Shown: one piece after another, positions 26,202-34,964 of the stretch
Position numbering within the stretch: position 1 is the stretch's first letter
Layout of the letters: every line of letters begins with the position of its first letter
NCBI GenBank assembly: GCA_050953725.1
Contig: JBMNNB010000003.1
Coordinates: 558,001 to 622,000 of the forward strand
Length of the DNA stretch: 64,000 bases
Reading direction: 5' to 3'
From: DTU053 sp012520115
Lineage (GTDB): Bacteria > Bacillota > Clostridia > Oscillospirales > Acutalibacteraceae
The notes under the pieces: model-generated
What the model was told of the DNA's origin: nothing
Seen by the model: the letters and a program-made list of their open reading frames with translations, nothing else
Databases searched by the model: none
Made by a program: the position numbers and the translations under genes

Positions 26202-27518
26202 TTATGCGCCGAGGCCGCAGATTTCCATCACGAGCTTTTTATAATGCCTGCCCTTTTCCTCAAAGCCCTTGTACAGATTATAGCTTGCGGCGGCGGGGGA
26301 CAAAAGGCACGCCTTGCCCTTCGGGGTGTACAATTTCGCCTGTCTTACTGCGTCCTCCATGTCTTTAGCGTAGATTATGCGGGTTTTTGCGCCTAAGCTG
26401 TCAACAAGCCTGCCTATGGTATAGCCCGTGTCGGGCAGGCAGATAAGGTTATCTATACTGCTTTCTGCTAAAGCCTTCGCAAATTCCGTATAGTCGAGTC
26501 CCCTGTCAAGGCCGCCTATAATCAGGCTGCCCACATCCAGTGCCTCCACTGCGCTTAAAACCGCCTTCGGAATTGTGGCAATGCAGTCGTTATAATAGTC
26601 CACGCCGTCAAAGCTGCCGACAAACTCCATTCTGTGCTCAATGCCCTGAAAGTTATCCACAGCCCGCTTTATTGCCTCGTCACTGACACCGAGGCAGCGC
26701 ACAGCATTTGCGGCAAACAGCACGTCGTGCAGATTATGCCTGCCCTTTAAATGGGGGTTGCCCTTTGTGAGATTGTTAAGAAACTCCTCGTCTGAAAGGC
26801 TCTTTACGGGGATTTTCCTTGACTTTACATCACTCATATCAATATATTCGTTCAAATCCTGCTCGCCGTTATATATGAAGCAGTCGTTTTCAGTCTGGTG
26901 GCGCACGATATTCAGCTTTGCGCTCACATAGCCCGCAAAGCCGCCGTCATAGTGGTCAAGATGCTCCTCGTAGATATTAGTCAGCACGGCGATATGGGGC
27001 GACGTCCTTGTAAACTGAAGCTGGTGGGAGGAAAGCTCGATGACCGCCACGGCGGACTGAGCCATGTCGATGTCCTCAAAGACGGGCACGCCGATATTGC
27101 CTATAAGGCAGGCGTCAAAGCCCGCTTCTCTCAGCATCGAATAAATAAGCGTGGAGGTGGTGGTCTTGCCCTTTGTGCCTGTGATGCCGATTGCGGTAAA
27201 GTCCGAGAACCTTAAAAACAAATCGGTCTGGCAGGTGATTTCCACGCCCTCGGGGATTTTCACACCCTTAAAGGGTATACCGGGGCTTTTAAGCACAAGG
27301 TCAAACTCAGAGAGATGCGAAAGATAATCCTCGCCCGTGATAAGCCTTACTTTGTCGTCTTTAAGCTCTATGTCCTTCATGTCGGCTATTGCAAGAGGCT
27401 TTTCGGGCAGGATTTTTCTTATAAACTCATAGCTTGACCTGCCCTCCTTGCCGAAGCCGAGAATCAGAATCTTTTTATTCTCAAAATATGCTTTAAACCT
27501 GTCACTTGTCCTGGACAA
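26202..27518 (-). CDS. murD: Mur ligase: UDP-MurNAc-L-alanine--glutamate ligase, probably the L-Glu type (MurD2)
   Basis: This encodes 438 residues. The ATP-binding loop GITGTKGKTTT is at about 111-121, the ELSSHQL and NIYEEHLDHY motifs follow, then a GIEHRME segment and NDCIATIPKA, all diagnostic of MurD. Ordinary MurD adds D-Glu to UDP-MurNAc-L-Ala. Here the gene overlaps murL by 17 bases, and MurL epimerises a terminal L-Glu, so this ligase is probably the MurD2 type that adds L-Glu. The start is a TTG within the murL 3' end, with GGGAG upstream, implying translational coupling. I cannot tell D- from L-specificity from residues alone. Confidence 0.9.
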   Translation of the reverse strand: MSRTSDRFKAYFENKKILILGFGKEGRSSYEFIRKILPEKPLAIADMKDIELKDDKVRLITGEDYLSHLSEFDLVLKSPGIPFKGVKIPEGVEITCQTDLFLRFSDFTAIGITGTKGKTTTSTLIYSMLREAGFDACLIGNIGVPVFEDIDMAQSAVAVIELSSHQLQFTRTSPHIAVLTNIYEEHLDHYDGGFAGYVSAKLNIVRHQTENDCFIYNGEQDLNEYIDMSDVKSRKIPVKSLSDEEFLNNLTKGNPHLKGRHNLHDVLFAANAVRCLGVSDEAIKRAVDNFQGIEHRMEFVGSFDGVDYYNDCIATIPKAVLSAVEALDVGSLIIGGLDRGLDYTEFAKALAESSIDNLICLPDTGYTIGRLVDSLGAKTRIIYAKDMEDAVRQAKLYTPKGKACLLSPAAASYNLYKGFEEKGRHYKKLVMEICGLGA

Positions 27519-28905
27519 AGGTATACATCTCCCTTACGGTGTTCATAAATTTTTCGGGTATGCTGTGTTCGCTGTTATAGTATGAAAGCACTTGTTTTAT
27601 ATCGGGTACTTCGTACGGCGGATTTGCGCTGAAGCTCTCCTTGTGCCGTCTTAAAAGGGCGGGAAGTGCCTTGCCCTGCTGCTCATATATGCGAACGGTC
27701 TCATTCAAGGCGGCGGCGACCTCCTCTACGGTGCCGACGCACTCAAAGGGCTTGAGCTTTATAACGCCGTTAAGCCCGTCAAGCTCGTTTCCTAAATGCT
27801 CCTTGGTAAAGAGGTCGGAGCCGAAAATCTCTGTTAGCCGCTCATTATCAAGGAAGGGTGAGAGAATCGAATACACAAACAGACACTTGGCGCACTCGCC
27901 GCACCAGATATTCTGCTTGCTGCCCCTGTTGCAGCTCCTGAAAATGCCGTGGAACCGGGGCAGGTCAGCAAATTCCTTTGCAATCTGAAGCTCATTAAAG
28001 GGTCTTAGCATACTGAAATACTTAATCTCACCGACTAAATTCCGCTTTGTAAACTCACGGAAATCACGCTCGAATTCATAGGACTTTGAGTACTGATGAT
28101 TTACCGTGCTGCCCTCTATATTCGGGGCGTTTGCGCTGGCTTCATTCGAGAGGACGATGTGATTTGCCCCGACTAAATAAGCGCAGTAGTATGACAAAAA
28201 GGCGACCACGGCGGAAAAGGGAGTGTGACCGTTTAAAAAGCCCTGTGCGTTCAGCTCTAAAAGCTGCGGGTCAATTTTGCGGTAGGCTCGCACGATTCTG
28301 TCCTCAGTATAGCCCGCTGCAAGAACCGTGTCCGTCCTCGCCTTCTGGTCGTTTACCGTAAAGAACATATTCTTATCTTTAAAATGCCTTAAAAGGTTAG
28401 CGGTCACCGCAGAGTCCTTGCCCCCGCCCACGGGGATGAGGTTTATATCGGCGCAAACAAAGTCCTCGTCTGCCGCCCCGAAGTCCTCTGCGCCGTCCTC
28501 ATATTCAAATCGCAGCAGCTCATCTTCACTCAAATCCACATTGTTTATATAAAAGAACTCGGACAGACCGCCGAAGTAGAGCTTTTTAAAAAAGTCCTCG
28601 TCCTCTTTACTCATCCTGCCGCAGGCGATTACTACCTTCGGGCTTAAAACCGCCTTATAGTAGCTGACAAGCTCAATTAAGCCTATAAAAAAGGCGGTCT
28701 TCCTTGCCGTTTTTCCCGTCGGGTCGTTGAGGATATTAAGGTTTTCGGTCTTAATAAGGGTTTCGGGGGTAAAACGGCAAAGCCCCTCTATCTCGAAGTC
28801 AAAGGAAAGGCGAATCTGCCCCTCTGTCGCTTCGGCACAGAAGGAGTTATATCTGAAAACCGGGTATTCATCTCTTAAGGCCTTGTACTTTTCCTTGTTT
28901 TCCAT
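27502..28905 (-). CDS. murL: UDP-MurNAc-L-Ala-L-Glu epimerase MurL
   Basis: This encodes 467 residues. It has an ATP-pyrophosphatase-type loop GGGKDS at about 160-165, then LELNAQGFLNGHTPF (about 216-230), VNHQYSK (about 268-274), RSCNR, a WCGECAKC cluster (C335, C338, C341) and LKPFECVG. These blocks follow the MurL enzyme described from Xanthomonas oryzae, which inverts the L-Glu of UDP-MurNAc-L-Ala-L-Glu in an ATP-dependent reaction. Together with the overlapping ligase this gives a route to D-Glu in peptidoglycan without glutamate racemase. The ATG follows ACGGAGAAG. It heads the two-gene leftward operon. Confidence 0.9.
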   Translation of the reverse strand: MENKEKYKALRDEYPVFRYNSFCAEATEGQIRLSFDFEIEGLCRFTPETLIKTENLNILNDPTGKTARKTAFFIGLIELVSYYKAVLSPKVVIACGRMSKEDEDFFKKLYFGGLSEFFYINNVDLSEDELLRFEYEDGAEDFGAADEDFVCADINLIPVGGGKDSAVTANLLRHFKDKNMFFTVNDQKARTDTVLAAGYTEDRIVRAYRKIDPQLLELNAQGFLNGHTPFSAVVAFLSYYCAYLVGANHIVLSNEASANAPNIEGSTVNHQYSKSYEFERDFREFTKRNLVGEIKYFSMLRPFNELQIAKEFADLPRFHGIFRSCNRGSKQNIWCGECAKCLFVYSILSPFLDNERLTEIFGSDLFTKEHLGNELDGLNGVIKLKPFECVGTVEEVAAALNETVRIYEQQGKALPALLRRHKESFSANPPYEVPDIKQVLSYYNSEHSIPEKFMNTVREMYTFVQDK

Positions 28906-28977
28906 AGCTTCTCCGTTAGAGTTAATTACGAAGATAGTTTAGCACATTCCGCCCATTTACTCCATACTAATTTGCGC

Positions 28978-29008
28978 AAAAAGGGGAGCATAGGAGGAAA
29001 TGCTCCCC
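28978..29008 (-). terminator. Intrinsic terminator of the M14 peptidase gene
   Basis: On the minus strand GGGGAGCAT pairs with ATGCTCCCC and is followed by TTTTT, just downstream of the gene. Confidence 0.8.
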
Positions 29009-29023
29009 TGATTGCTCTGCTCT

Positions 29024-30304
29024 TTATATAAAGGAGGACATGCCTATTGTTAGGATACCTAAATTGTCCGAATATATTTTGTCGAACTGAGAAAGCGGCA
29101 GAGGACTTTCACCGACGCCGCACTCTATTGTATAGCCGGGGCGGTTAAAGTCCTGAATAAACCAGTCCTTGTAGCCCGCATAGCCCGAAAATTCGGGGGT
29201 GATTTCAAGAGTATAGCCGCTTGCCTGACTCATCCTCTCGCCTATCTCCCGTGCTCTGGGCGGGTCAAAATCAAGGAATTTCCAGTAGATAATATTGCCC
29301 TGAGTGTGGTAGGCGAGAATCAGCGCAAAGTCGTGGTTAAGTGTAAAGTTATATACGGCAAGGCTTTCGGGAGCGGACAGGGGCGCCGTGCCCACAAAGT
29401 CCCTGGGTGCCGGCGACACAAAGCCCGCCGCAAATTTCTGCTCCCTTGCCCTCTCCCACTCGGCGGGGTAGTTGAGATTCAAATCGGTGCCGGAGATATT
29501 GGCCTTCCAGCCGGAGGGGAAGGGTATGGTCGGGTAGTCATTTGAAATCCTGACGGCGTTCTCATAGAATTGTCCTCTCGTCAGAGCGCCCGTCACAAGG
29601 TCCACGCCGTCGGGGTTTACAAGGGGCGCTATGTAAAGGGTAGTGCCACGGTATAAATCCGCAGCCCTTGTCCCGAAAATCTGGCCGTTCACAGAATAGG
29701 CCGCAGCGTATTGTTCAAGGTATTTAAGCAATACCGGCGTTGTAATCCACTCGTTTGCATGGTGGGCGGCGTTGTAAAAGACCTGCGTGCTGCCGCTGCC
29801 GATGCTTATATAGTTCAGGCTTTTGCCCATTACGCTCCTGCCGTAGTTGCCCGTTCTTAAAAACGGGTATCTCGCCTTTAAGCCCTCGATTATGAGCGCA
29901 GTCAGCGTTGAGGTATAGTCAATATTGGTCGGCACCACGGGGAAGCCGAAGGGTACCACGATGGTCTGCCCCGGTCTCATATTATCCGGGTCGAGGGTCG
30001 GATTAGCAGTCAATATAGCCCTCACCGTGGTGTTATACTGCCTTGCGATGCTCCATAGAGTGTCGCCGCTTCTTACCACTCTGTAAAAATAGCCTCTTAT
30101 GTAGGGCAGCAGATGGCTCCATGTGACGGGGCCCACAATTCCGTCGGCGGTGACCCCGAAGGCTGACTGAAAATCGAATACCGCCCTTTGAGTCTGATAG
30201 CCGAAAATCCCGTCAATATCCCCGTTATAGTAGCCGGCTCTTGCTAAAGCAAGCTGAAGCATCTGCACCATGGGGCCTCTCATCCCCAGCCTCAAAACCT
30301 CCAA
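29024..30304 (-). CDS. M14 peptidase with peptidoglycan-binding and LysM domains
   Basis: This encodes 426 residues from a TTG at 30304. Domain order: PG_binding_1 (about 3-64), LysM (about 75-118), then a zinc carboxypeptidase M14 domain with Zn ligands H182 and E185 in HHANE, H333 in AYHTQG and the catalytic Glu E394 in TIECGVG. This is the layout of gamma-D-glutamyl-diamino-acid endopeptidase I, which cleaves spore or cell-wall stem peptides. There is no signal peptide, as is usual for forespore- or mother-cell-acting members. The TTG has TTAGGAG 8 bases upstream. The frame stays open to 30508, but that part is AT-rich and unlike the family, so it is excluded. Confidence 0.9.
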   Translation of the reverse strand: MEVLRLGMRGPMVQMLQLALARAGYYNGDIDGIFGYQTQRAVFDFQSAFGVTADGIVGPVTWSHLLPYIRGYFYRVVRSGDTLWSIARQYNTTVRAILTANPTLDPDNMRPGQTIVVPFGFPVVPTNIDYTSTLTALIIEGLKARYPFLRTGNYGRSVMGKSLNYISIGSGSTQVFYNAAHHANEWITTPVLLKYLEQYAAAYSVNGQIFGTRAADLYRGTTLYIAPLVNPDGVDLVTGALTRGQFYENAVRISNDYPTIPFPSGWKANISGTDLNLNYPAEWERAREQKFAAGFVSPAPRDFVGTAPLSAPESLAVYNFTLNHDFALILAYHTQGNIIYWKFLDFDPPRAREIGERMSQASGYTLEITPEFSGYAGYKDWFIQDFNRPGYTIECGVGESPLPLSQFDKIYSDNLGILTIGMSSFI

Positions 30305-30548
30305 ATGAACCACTCCTAAAACATTCTTTCTAAAGTATATGGCACATTGTCTGTCCTCAATTCCACAAAAAGCTTGTTTAACTGACTTTTTTCGCCAATC
30401 GGATTTGATTTTTGAGGAAAACAATTTAAGAAATTTCTCCGTATTGCCCAAATTTGCTTTTTTGTGATTGGGAATAATCGTCAATTTAAGTGACAATAAT
30501 TTCCACAATGGAATAAATCAGACCTAAAAGAACAGTCTTCAGGTTTTA

Positions 30549-30581
30549 TTTTGGCTTTTGCCCTTGAAATCAAAGCCAAAA
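30549..30581. promoter_or_regulatory. Operator-like inverted repeat
   Basis: TTTTGGCTTT (30549-30558) and AAAGCCAAAA (30572-30581) form a perfect 10-bp inverted repeat spanning the predicted -35. No T tract follows on either strand, so it is more like a repressor site than a terminator. Confidence 0.45.
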
Positions 30582-30592
30582 GAAGCTATAAT
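30564..30592 (+). promoter_or_regulatory. Predicted sigma-A promoter of the PHP gene
   Basis: TTGAAA (30564-30569), 17-base spacer, TATAAT (30587-30592), giving a leader of about 110 nt. Confidence 0.55.
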
Positions 30593-30710
30593 TTATTTGT
30601 AATTAATTTTATATTGAGCACATTCTGCCCTTTTTTTGCGAATATAAGGGTTGTTCCTTTATTCATGCTATGTAGGAATTTTTTGGCAGACTATGTGTAG
30701 GAGGGTTATT

Positions 30711-31583
30711 TTGTTAGCGGATTTACATTGTCACACCAAGCTGTCTGACGGGTCTATCGGCATTGAGGAGCTAATTATGCTTGCGGCAAGCCGTGGCGTG
30801 TCCACAATCGCCATTACGGACCATGACTGCCTTGCGGGTACCGTCAGAGGAAAAATCATCGGAGAGAGGCACAATGTCAGGGTCATCCCCGGCGTTGAGC
30901 TTTCCGCAACGGACACTCTGACGGGCAAAGAGGTTCATATCTTAGCTTACCTTTGCGACTGCCCCGACAGAATAGAGGGTCTCTGCCATAAGAATTCCGT
31001 CGCAAGAAGGCGGGCAGGTCAGTACATGATGCTCAAGGCGGCAAAGAAGTTCCCCATCACCCCTGAGTTTATTTTGCGCTGCGCTCAGGGCTCAACAAAC
31101 ATATATAAGCAGCACATTATGCACGCACTTATGGAGATCGGTTATTCCTCTTCTATGTACGGCGAGCTTTATGAAACGCTCTTTTCGCCCGACAGCGCAG
31201 AGAACATCTTAGTCGGCGCAAAGTACACCCCCGTGGAGGAGGTTATCGAGGCGGTTCACTCTGCGGGCGGCATCGCAATCCTTGCAAATCCCAACGTCTA
31301 CGGCGGCATTGAGCTTGCCCAGAGGCTTTTAGAGCTCGGTCTTAACGGCATAGAGGTCTGGTCGCCGGATGCAAATGAAGAGGATACGGAGAAATACTAT
31401 CAGTTCGCTAATAAAAACAAGCTTTTAATGACCGGCGGCTCAAACTTCCACGGCCTTTACAACAGGGGAATATGGAGCCTCGGCGATTACGGAGTCCATG
31501 AGGACAAGGTTCAGGAGCTTCTGTCATACAAGGCAAAGCTCAGGCGTCAGAGCAAGGCCGAAAAGCAGGAAGCGACTGTTTAA
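30711..31583 (+). CDS. PHP-domain phosphoesterase
   Basis: This encodes 290 residues from a TTG at 30711, chosen because AGGAGG lies exactly 6 bases upstream. The PHP metal-binding motifs are clear: LHCHTKLSDG (His 6 and 8), ITDHDC, and PGVELSA. The length and layout match the YciV/TrpH group, known as a 3',5'-nucleotide bisphosphate phosphatase or 5'-3' RNA exonuclease in proteobacteria. The exact substrate here is not known. A terminator follows. Confidence 0.88.
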   Translation: MLADLHCHTKLSDGSIGIEELIMLAASRGVSTIAITDHDCLAGTVRGKIIGERHNVRVIPGVELSATDTLTGKEVHILAYLCDCPDRIEGLCHKNSVARRRAGQYMMLKAAKKFPITPEFILRCAQGSTNIYKQHIMHALMEIGYSSSMYGELYETLFSPDSAENILVGAKYTPVEEVIEAVHSAGGIAILANPNVYGGIELAQRLLELGLNGIEVWSPDANEEDTEKYYQFANKNKLLMTGGSNFHGLYNRGIWSLGDYGVHEDKVQELLSYKAKLRRQSKAEKQEATV

Positions 31584-31599
31584 CAAGACGAGCATATAC

Positions 31600-31649
31600 C
31601 GCCTTGAGGCAAGCGGGACTACCCGGCAAATTGCCTTGAGGCGTTTTTT
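31600..31649 (+). terminator. Intrinsic terminator
   Basis: CGCCTTGAGGCAA (31600-31612) pairs with TTGCCTTGAGGCG (31631-31643), with a two-base mismatch, followed by TTTTTT. Confidence 0.75.
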
Positions 31650-31712
31650 GCATAAGACTGGCAAAAAGAGCATACTGTGTATTGGACAAACTCTTGCGAC
31701 AGGGGGAAGCGC

Positions 31713-32285
31713 ATGAAAAAGTTTGATGACAGCGATATAAAGATTTTCGGCAATCAGAAGAAGAGCGACGACTTTGACCCCATGCTTCTGCTTGAGGAAA
31801 TTAAACGCCAGAGAGGCACCGGCAATACCGCCAAGGCAAAAACCGTGGCGAAGCATATTGCTGCGGGCTTTATGCATAATGCCGCCCCCGATGAGTTAAA
31901 GCAATTAGCCGCTCAGTACGGCGTGGAGCTAAGCCCCGTCATAAATCATCAGATAAAGGTGCTGTCGGTCTTTTCTGCGGAGTACGCCCTGAATGAGTTT
32001 CTGCCCTCGCCATTGCTCTCCTCGGTGGCCATTAACGAGCTGTACGAGAGCATCCTCGACGAGTCCCCCGACTTTTACGAGCAGCTTGAAAGCGGCACCG
32101 CCTTTACCTTCTATTATCTTGCCGTCCGCAGCGGCGGCAACAGGGATAAGGAGATAGGCTCAGCCTTTGCAAGCCAGTGCGGCAAGGAAAAGGACAAGGC
32201 GCTCACCGCCCTCGGAACCGCAATACACAAAATCAATATAGAGGCTTACAGGTCGCTGATTTCGGGCTTCAATTTTGAAAGCTGA
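31713..32285 (+). CDS. Hypothetical protein
   Basis: This encodes 190 residues from the ATG at 31713, which has AGGGGGAA upstream. It is charged at the N-terminus (KKFDDSDIKIFG) and otherwise looks helical and soluble, with no signal peptide or membrane segment. I do not recognise a family. It lies 63 bases after the PHP terminator in the same direction and is followed by a strong terminator, so it is probably its own unit. Good ribosome site and codon usage like its neighbours make it a real gene. Confidence 0.8.
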   Translation: MKKFDDSDIKIFGNQKKSDDFDPMLLLEEIKRQRGTGNTAKAKTVAKHIAAGFMHNAAPDELKQLAAQYGVELSPVINHQIKVLSVFSAEYALNEFLPSPLLSSVAINELYESILDESPDFYEQLESGTAFTFYYLAVRSGGNRDKEIGSAFASQCGKEKDKALTALGTAIHKINIEAYRSLISGFNFES

Positions 32286-32299
32286 CATAATAATATCAT

Positions 32300-32327
32300 A
32301 AAGGCAGGCACTATGCCTGCCTTTTTT
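32300..32327. terminator. Bidirectional intrinsic terminator
   Basis: AAAGGCAGGCA and TGCCTGCCTTT pair around CTA, followed by T residues on the plus strand. The last bases overlap the 3' end of the convergent esterase gene. Confidence 0.85.
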
Positions 32328-33900
32328 ATCTGCCTGCAAAATAATCGAGTAAGCCTTTGTCGGGGCGCCGGTTTTCCGCTCTTGCTTTAAAGGGCTTGCA
32401 GGGCAGCTGTGCGCTGTTATAAAGATTTACCTCACAATAAGGCTCAAAGGCGAATCGGATTTCGACTTCCTCTGCCCGTGACAGCTCCTTATCGGTAATA
32501 TTCAATACATCGCCGCTGACACTTGCGGTGTATTTTTCGATTTCGTTGCGCCCGTCAAACAGGCGGCAGGCATTTAGCTCCTCACCTTCTATATAAAGCC
32601 CCTCGCCCGCATTGTTAAAGCTGATTATCAGTGTGTCGCCGATGAGCTGCGCCTCTTTAAATTCCGGCGGCTCGCAGAGAATATCCTCCCCGTAGACTTT
32701 TCCCCGTGCTGAGAGCGCAAGCCGCTCCCCCACGGGCCTTTTCATTTTCGGGTGGATGTCATACTCCATGCCAGCATCCATAATCGATACCATATATGCC
32801 CCCGGCACCGTCTTGCTGACTTTTTCCTGCTGCTGTCTGACTATTGGGAAATTGTCGCCCCTTAAAAGCTCCCATCTGCTAAAGGGTGCCAGCTGCACGA
32901 ACAAAAAGGGCAGGTCCTCCTCCCATGCGCACCGCCAGCACTTAATCAGCGCAGTGAAAAGCTCTGCATAAATATCCGCCTTCGCTGCGTCCGCCTCGCC
33001 CTGATAAAAGATAACGCCCCGACAAGCAAAACCCGCAATTTTAAGCACCATGCTGTTATAAAGTCCGCCGGGACGGTGCTGGCTTAACGGACCAATCTCC
33101 TTCTTATAATACAAAAACTTAGGCACAAGGGGCAGGACACGCAGTTCGTCAAAAAGCCGGGCGTTGCCCTTTAAGAGCTTTTTGTAAAGGCTTTGCATTT
33201 CGGGCGAGTATTTGGCCTCCCTTACAAGGCGGCTTTTTCGCAGGTATTCGTCCATATTCAGATTCCTTGTGCGCTCCTTGTATTCGTCAATATAAACCCG
33301 TAGATTCGTACTTTCTTCAAGGCTCTGCCTGTCAAGCCAGACGGAGGCTGAGGTGTTGTCACGGTTGCAGCCGATGACAGCCACGGGAACGCCGTACCGC
33401 TCACGAAGCTTTTTTGCGAAATAATAACCTACCGCAGAGAAGTATTTTGCGCTCTCGGCGCTGAATTTCAGCCACCTGTCCCAGCCGCTTGCGTCTTTAA
33501 GCCCCTCCTTTTTCTCGCCGAAGAAGGAGTACTTGCCCACATCAAAAAAGCGCAGGTTATCGTCGCCGCCGTCAAGCAAAGCGGCTTCGTAATCTGCGTC
33601 AAATTCGAGCCTGAACTCCATATTGCTCTGCCCGCCGGCAATCCAGACCTCGCCTATATTCACGTCCTTAATGAGAACCCTGTCCACGCTGCCCTCAATA
33701 AGCAGTGTCGTGCCGATTTCAGCCTTCTGCGAAGGCAGAAGGATTTCAAACTTGCCGTTAATGCTTACTTCCTCTGAGACCGCCCTTGAGCCGATAAAGA
33801 CTAAGACCTGCTGGGGGCAGTCGGAATAGCCCCAAAGTCTTATGGGTTTTTCTCTTTGCAGCGTAACTCCGTCGCTGAATATCTCAGGCAAGCGTATCAT
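32326..33900 (-). CDS. Sialate O-acetylesterase-like SGNH hydrolase
   Basis: This encodes 524 residues from the ATG at 33900 (MIRLPEIFSDG, the usual family opening). Block I GQSNMEF has the nucleophile Ser at about 92, IFYQGEAD carries the family Glu/Asp stretch, and DIHPKMKRPVGERLA supplies the Asp-x-His pair. Such enzymes remove O-acetyl groups from sialic acids or acetylated plant polysaccharides. There is no signal peptide, so it acts on imported sugars. The frame is open to 33960, but the upstream part does not match the family and the ATG at 33900 has GGGGGTG near it. Confidence 0.87.
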   Translation of the reverse strand: MIRLPEIFSDGVTLQREKPIRLWGYSDCPQQVLVFIGSRAVSEEVSINGKFEILLPSQKAEIGTTLLIEGSVDRVLIKDVNIGEVWIAGGQSNMEFRLEFDADYEAALLDGGDDNLRFFDVGKYSFFGEKKEGLKDASGWDRWLKFSAESAKYFSAVGYYFAKKLRERYGVPVAVIGCNRDNTSASVWLDRQSLEESTNLRVYIDEYKERTRNLNMDEYLRKSRLVREAKYSPEMQSLYKKLLKGNARLFDELRVLPLVPKFLYYKKEIGPLSQHRPGGLYNSMVLKIAGFACRGVIFYQGEADAAKADIYAELFTALIKCWRCAWEEDLPFLFVQLAPFSRWELLRGDNFPIVRQQQEKVSKTVPGAYMVSIMDAGMEYDIHPKMKRPVGERLALSARGKVYGEDILCEPPEFKEAQLIGDTLIISFNNAGEGLYIEGEELNACRLFDGRNEIEKYTASVSGDVLNITDKELSRAEEVEIRFAFEPYCEVNLYNSAQLPCKPFKARAENRRPDKGLLDYFAGR

Positions 33901-34133
33901 CCCGCACCCCCGTAATATTTCAAGGTATGCTCCATGCTCTGCAATCAAACCGTCACACACCCATACAACCGCACCGAGCCGGCACCGCCGACCGCATATG
34001 AGTGCGACCGAACCGCCGACCGTCGGCAGACCAGCCTCACAAAATCCTCACGAAAAACTCACGAAGACCTCACAATACCGCAGACGGCTAAAACCCTATA
34101 CTTTGCCGGCCCGAAAATTTACGCTGGCTGACC
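33901..34133. repeat. Small GC-rich intergenic segment related to the repeat islands
   Basis: About 230 bases between two leftward genes. On the minus strand it contains CTGGTCTGCCG and GGTCGGCGG words that recur in island C (46.4-47.5 kb). I see no gene. Confidence 0.4.
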
Positions 34134-34964
34134 CTAAACCATAAGTCCGTTCTCCGTGCGCTGGAAGTGGAACATATACTGCTGGGCAAGACCCTCAAGC
34201 CCCTTTGTGCATTCCGGCAGGCCGTCCGGGTAGGCGTGAGCTGCGATTCGCAGAATATGCCTGTCCTTCGGGAAGGCGGACATGTGGCGAAGTCCGAACA
34301 GCAGAGTGCAGTCGGCCACCTTAACCCCCACGCCCTTGATTTTCATAAGCTCTTTTCTCGCTTCATTGAGGGGCATATTCGCAAGTGCCTCCAAATCAAT
34401 CTCGCCTGCGGCCACCTTCCTTGCCGCATCAAGCACAAACTCGGCACGATAGCCGCACCTGATACAATCCAGGTCCGATTCTTCTAAGACCGCCAGCCTC
34501 TCAGGCGTAGGAAAGGCAAAGCCGCCCTTCAGCTCCTCACCGAAGCTTTCACACAGTCTTTCAATTATGCCCTTTATCCGAGCGATATTGTTGCAGGAGG
34601 ACAGAATGAAGCTGCAAAGTGTCTCCCAGGGTTGCTGATTCAGAATCCTGATAGTGCCGTAGCGGCTAATGGTGTCGGCCAGCAGCCTGTCCTGCGCCAG
34701 AGTGTTAAGCGCCGAGGCATAATCCCTGCCGAAATCGAAGTATTCATAAAACGCATTATTGAACGTGTCTTCGTCCATTCCCAAAAAAATAAGGTCGTCG
34801 CCGTCCTCTATGATTCTCGCAACATACCCGCCGACAACGCCCGTCCATGCCCCGTCGGAAAGCCTCCTCCACCTGAAGCACTGGCCGCAGTCGAGGGTCA
34901 GACCGAGGTTCATTCCGCCGAAGTCGGAAACACGCAATCCAAACGCAGTTTTTGTTATATTCAA
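34134..34964 (-). CDS. ogg: 8-oxoguanine DNA glycosylase/AP lyase, OGG1 type
   Basis: This encodes 276 residues. The N-terminal OGG_N domain contains LDCGQCFRW, then QQPWETLCSFILSSCNNIAR, then the helix-hairpin-helix KGVGVKVADC with the catalytic Lys K215 and the catalytic Asp D234 in FPKDRHI. The layout matches OGG1-type enzymes found in clostridia; it excises 8-oxoguanine and nicks the strand. It lies upstream of the esterase gene in the same direction. nth and rarA lie nearby, so DNA maintenance genes are loosely clustered here. Confidence 0.9.
   Translation of the reverse strand: MNITKTAFGLRVSDFGGMNLGLTLDCGQCFRWRRLSDGAWTGVVGGYVARIIEDGDDLIFLGMDEDTFNNAFYEYFDFGRDYASALNTLAQDRLLADTISRYGTIRILNQQPWETLCSFILSSCNNIARIKGIIERLCESFGEELKGGFAFPTPERLAVLEESDLDCIRCGYRAEFVLDAARKVAAGEIDLEALANMPLNEARKELMKIKGVGVKVADCTLLFGLRHMSAFPKDRHILRIAAHAYPDGLPECTKGLEGLAQQYMFHFQRTENGLMV

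Larger units (their letters stand above)
30305..30710. other. Divergent intergenic region
   Basis: There are 406 bases between the M14 gene and the PHP gene, AT-rich. It holds the PHP promoter and a perfect inverted repeat (30549-30581). I see no RNA gene or ORF with a ribosome site. Confidence 0.5.

Noticed and set aside
29024..30508. Long start for the M14 peptidase
   Set aside because: The extra 68 residues are AT-rich and unrelated to the PG_binding start; TTG at 30304 has a good ribosome site.
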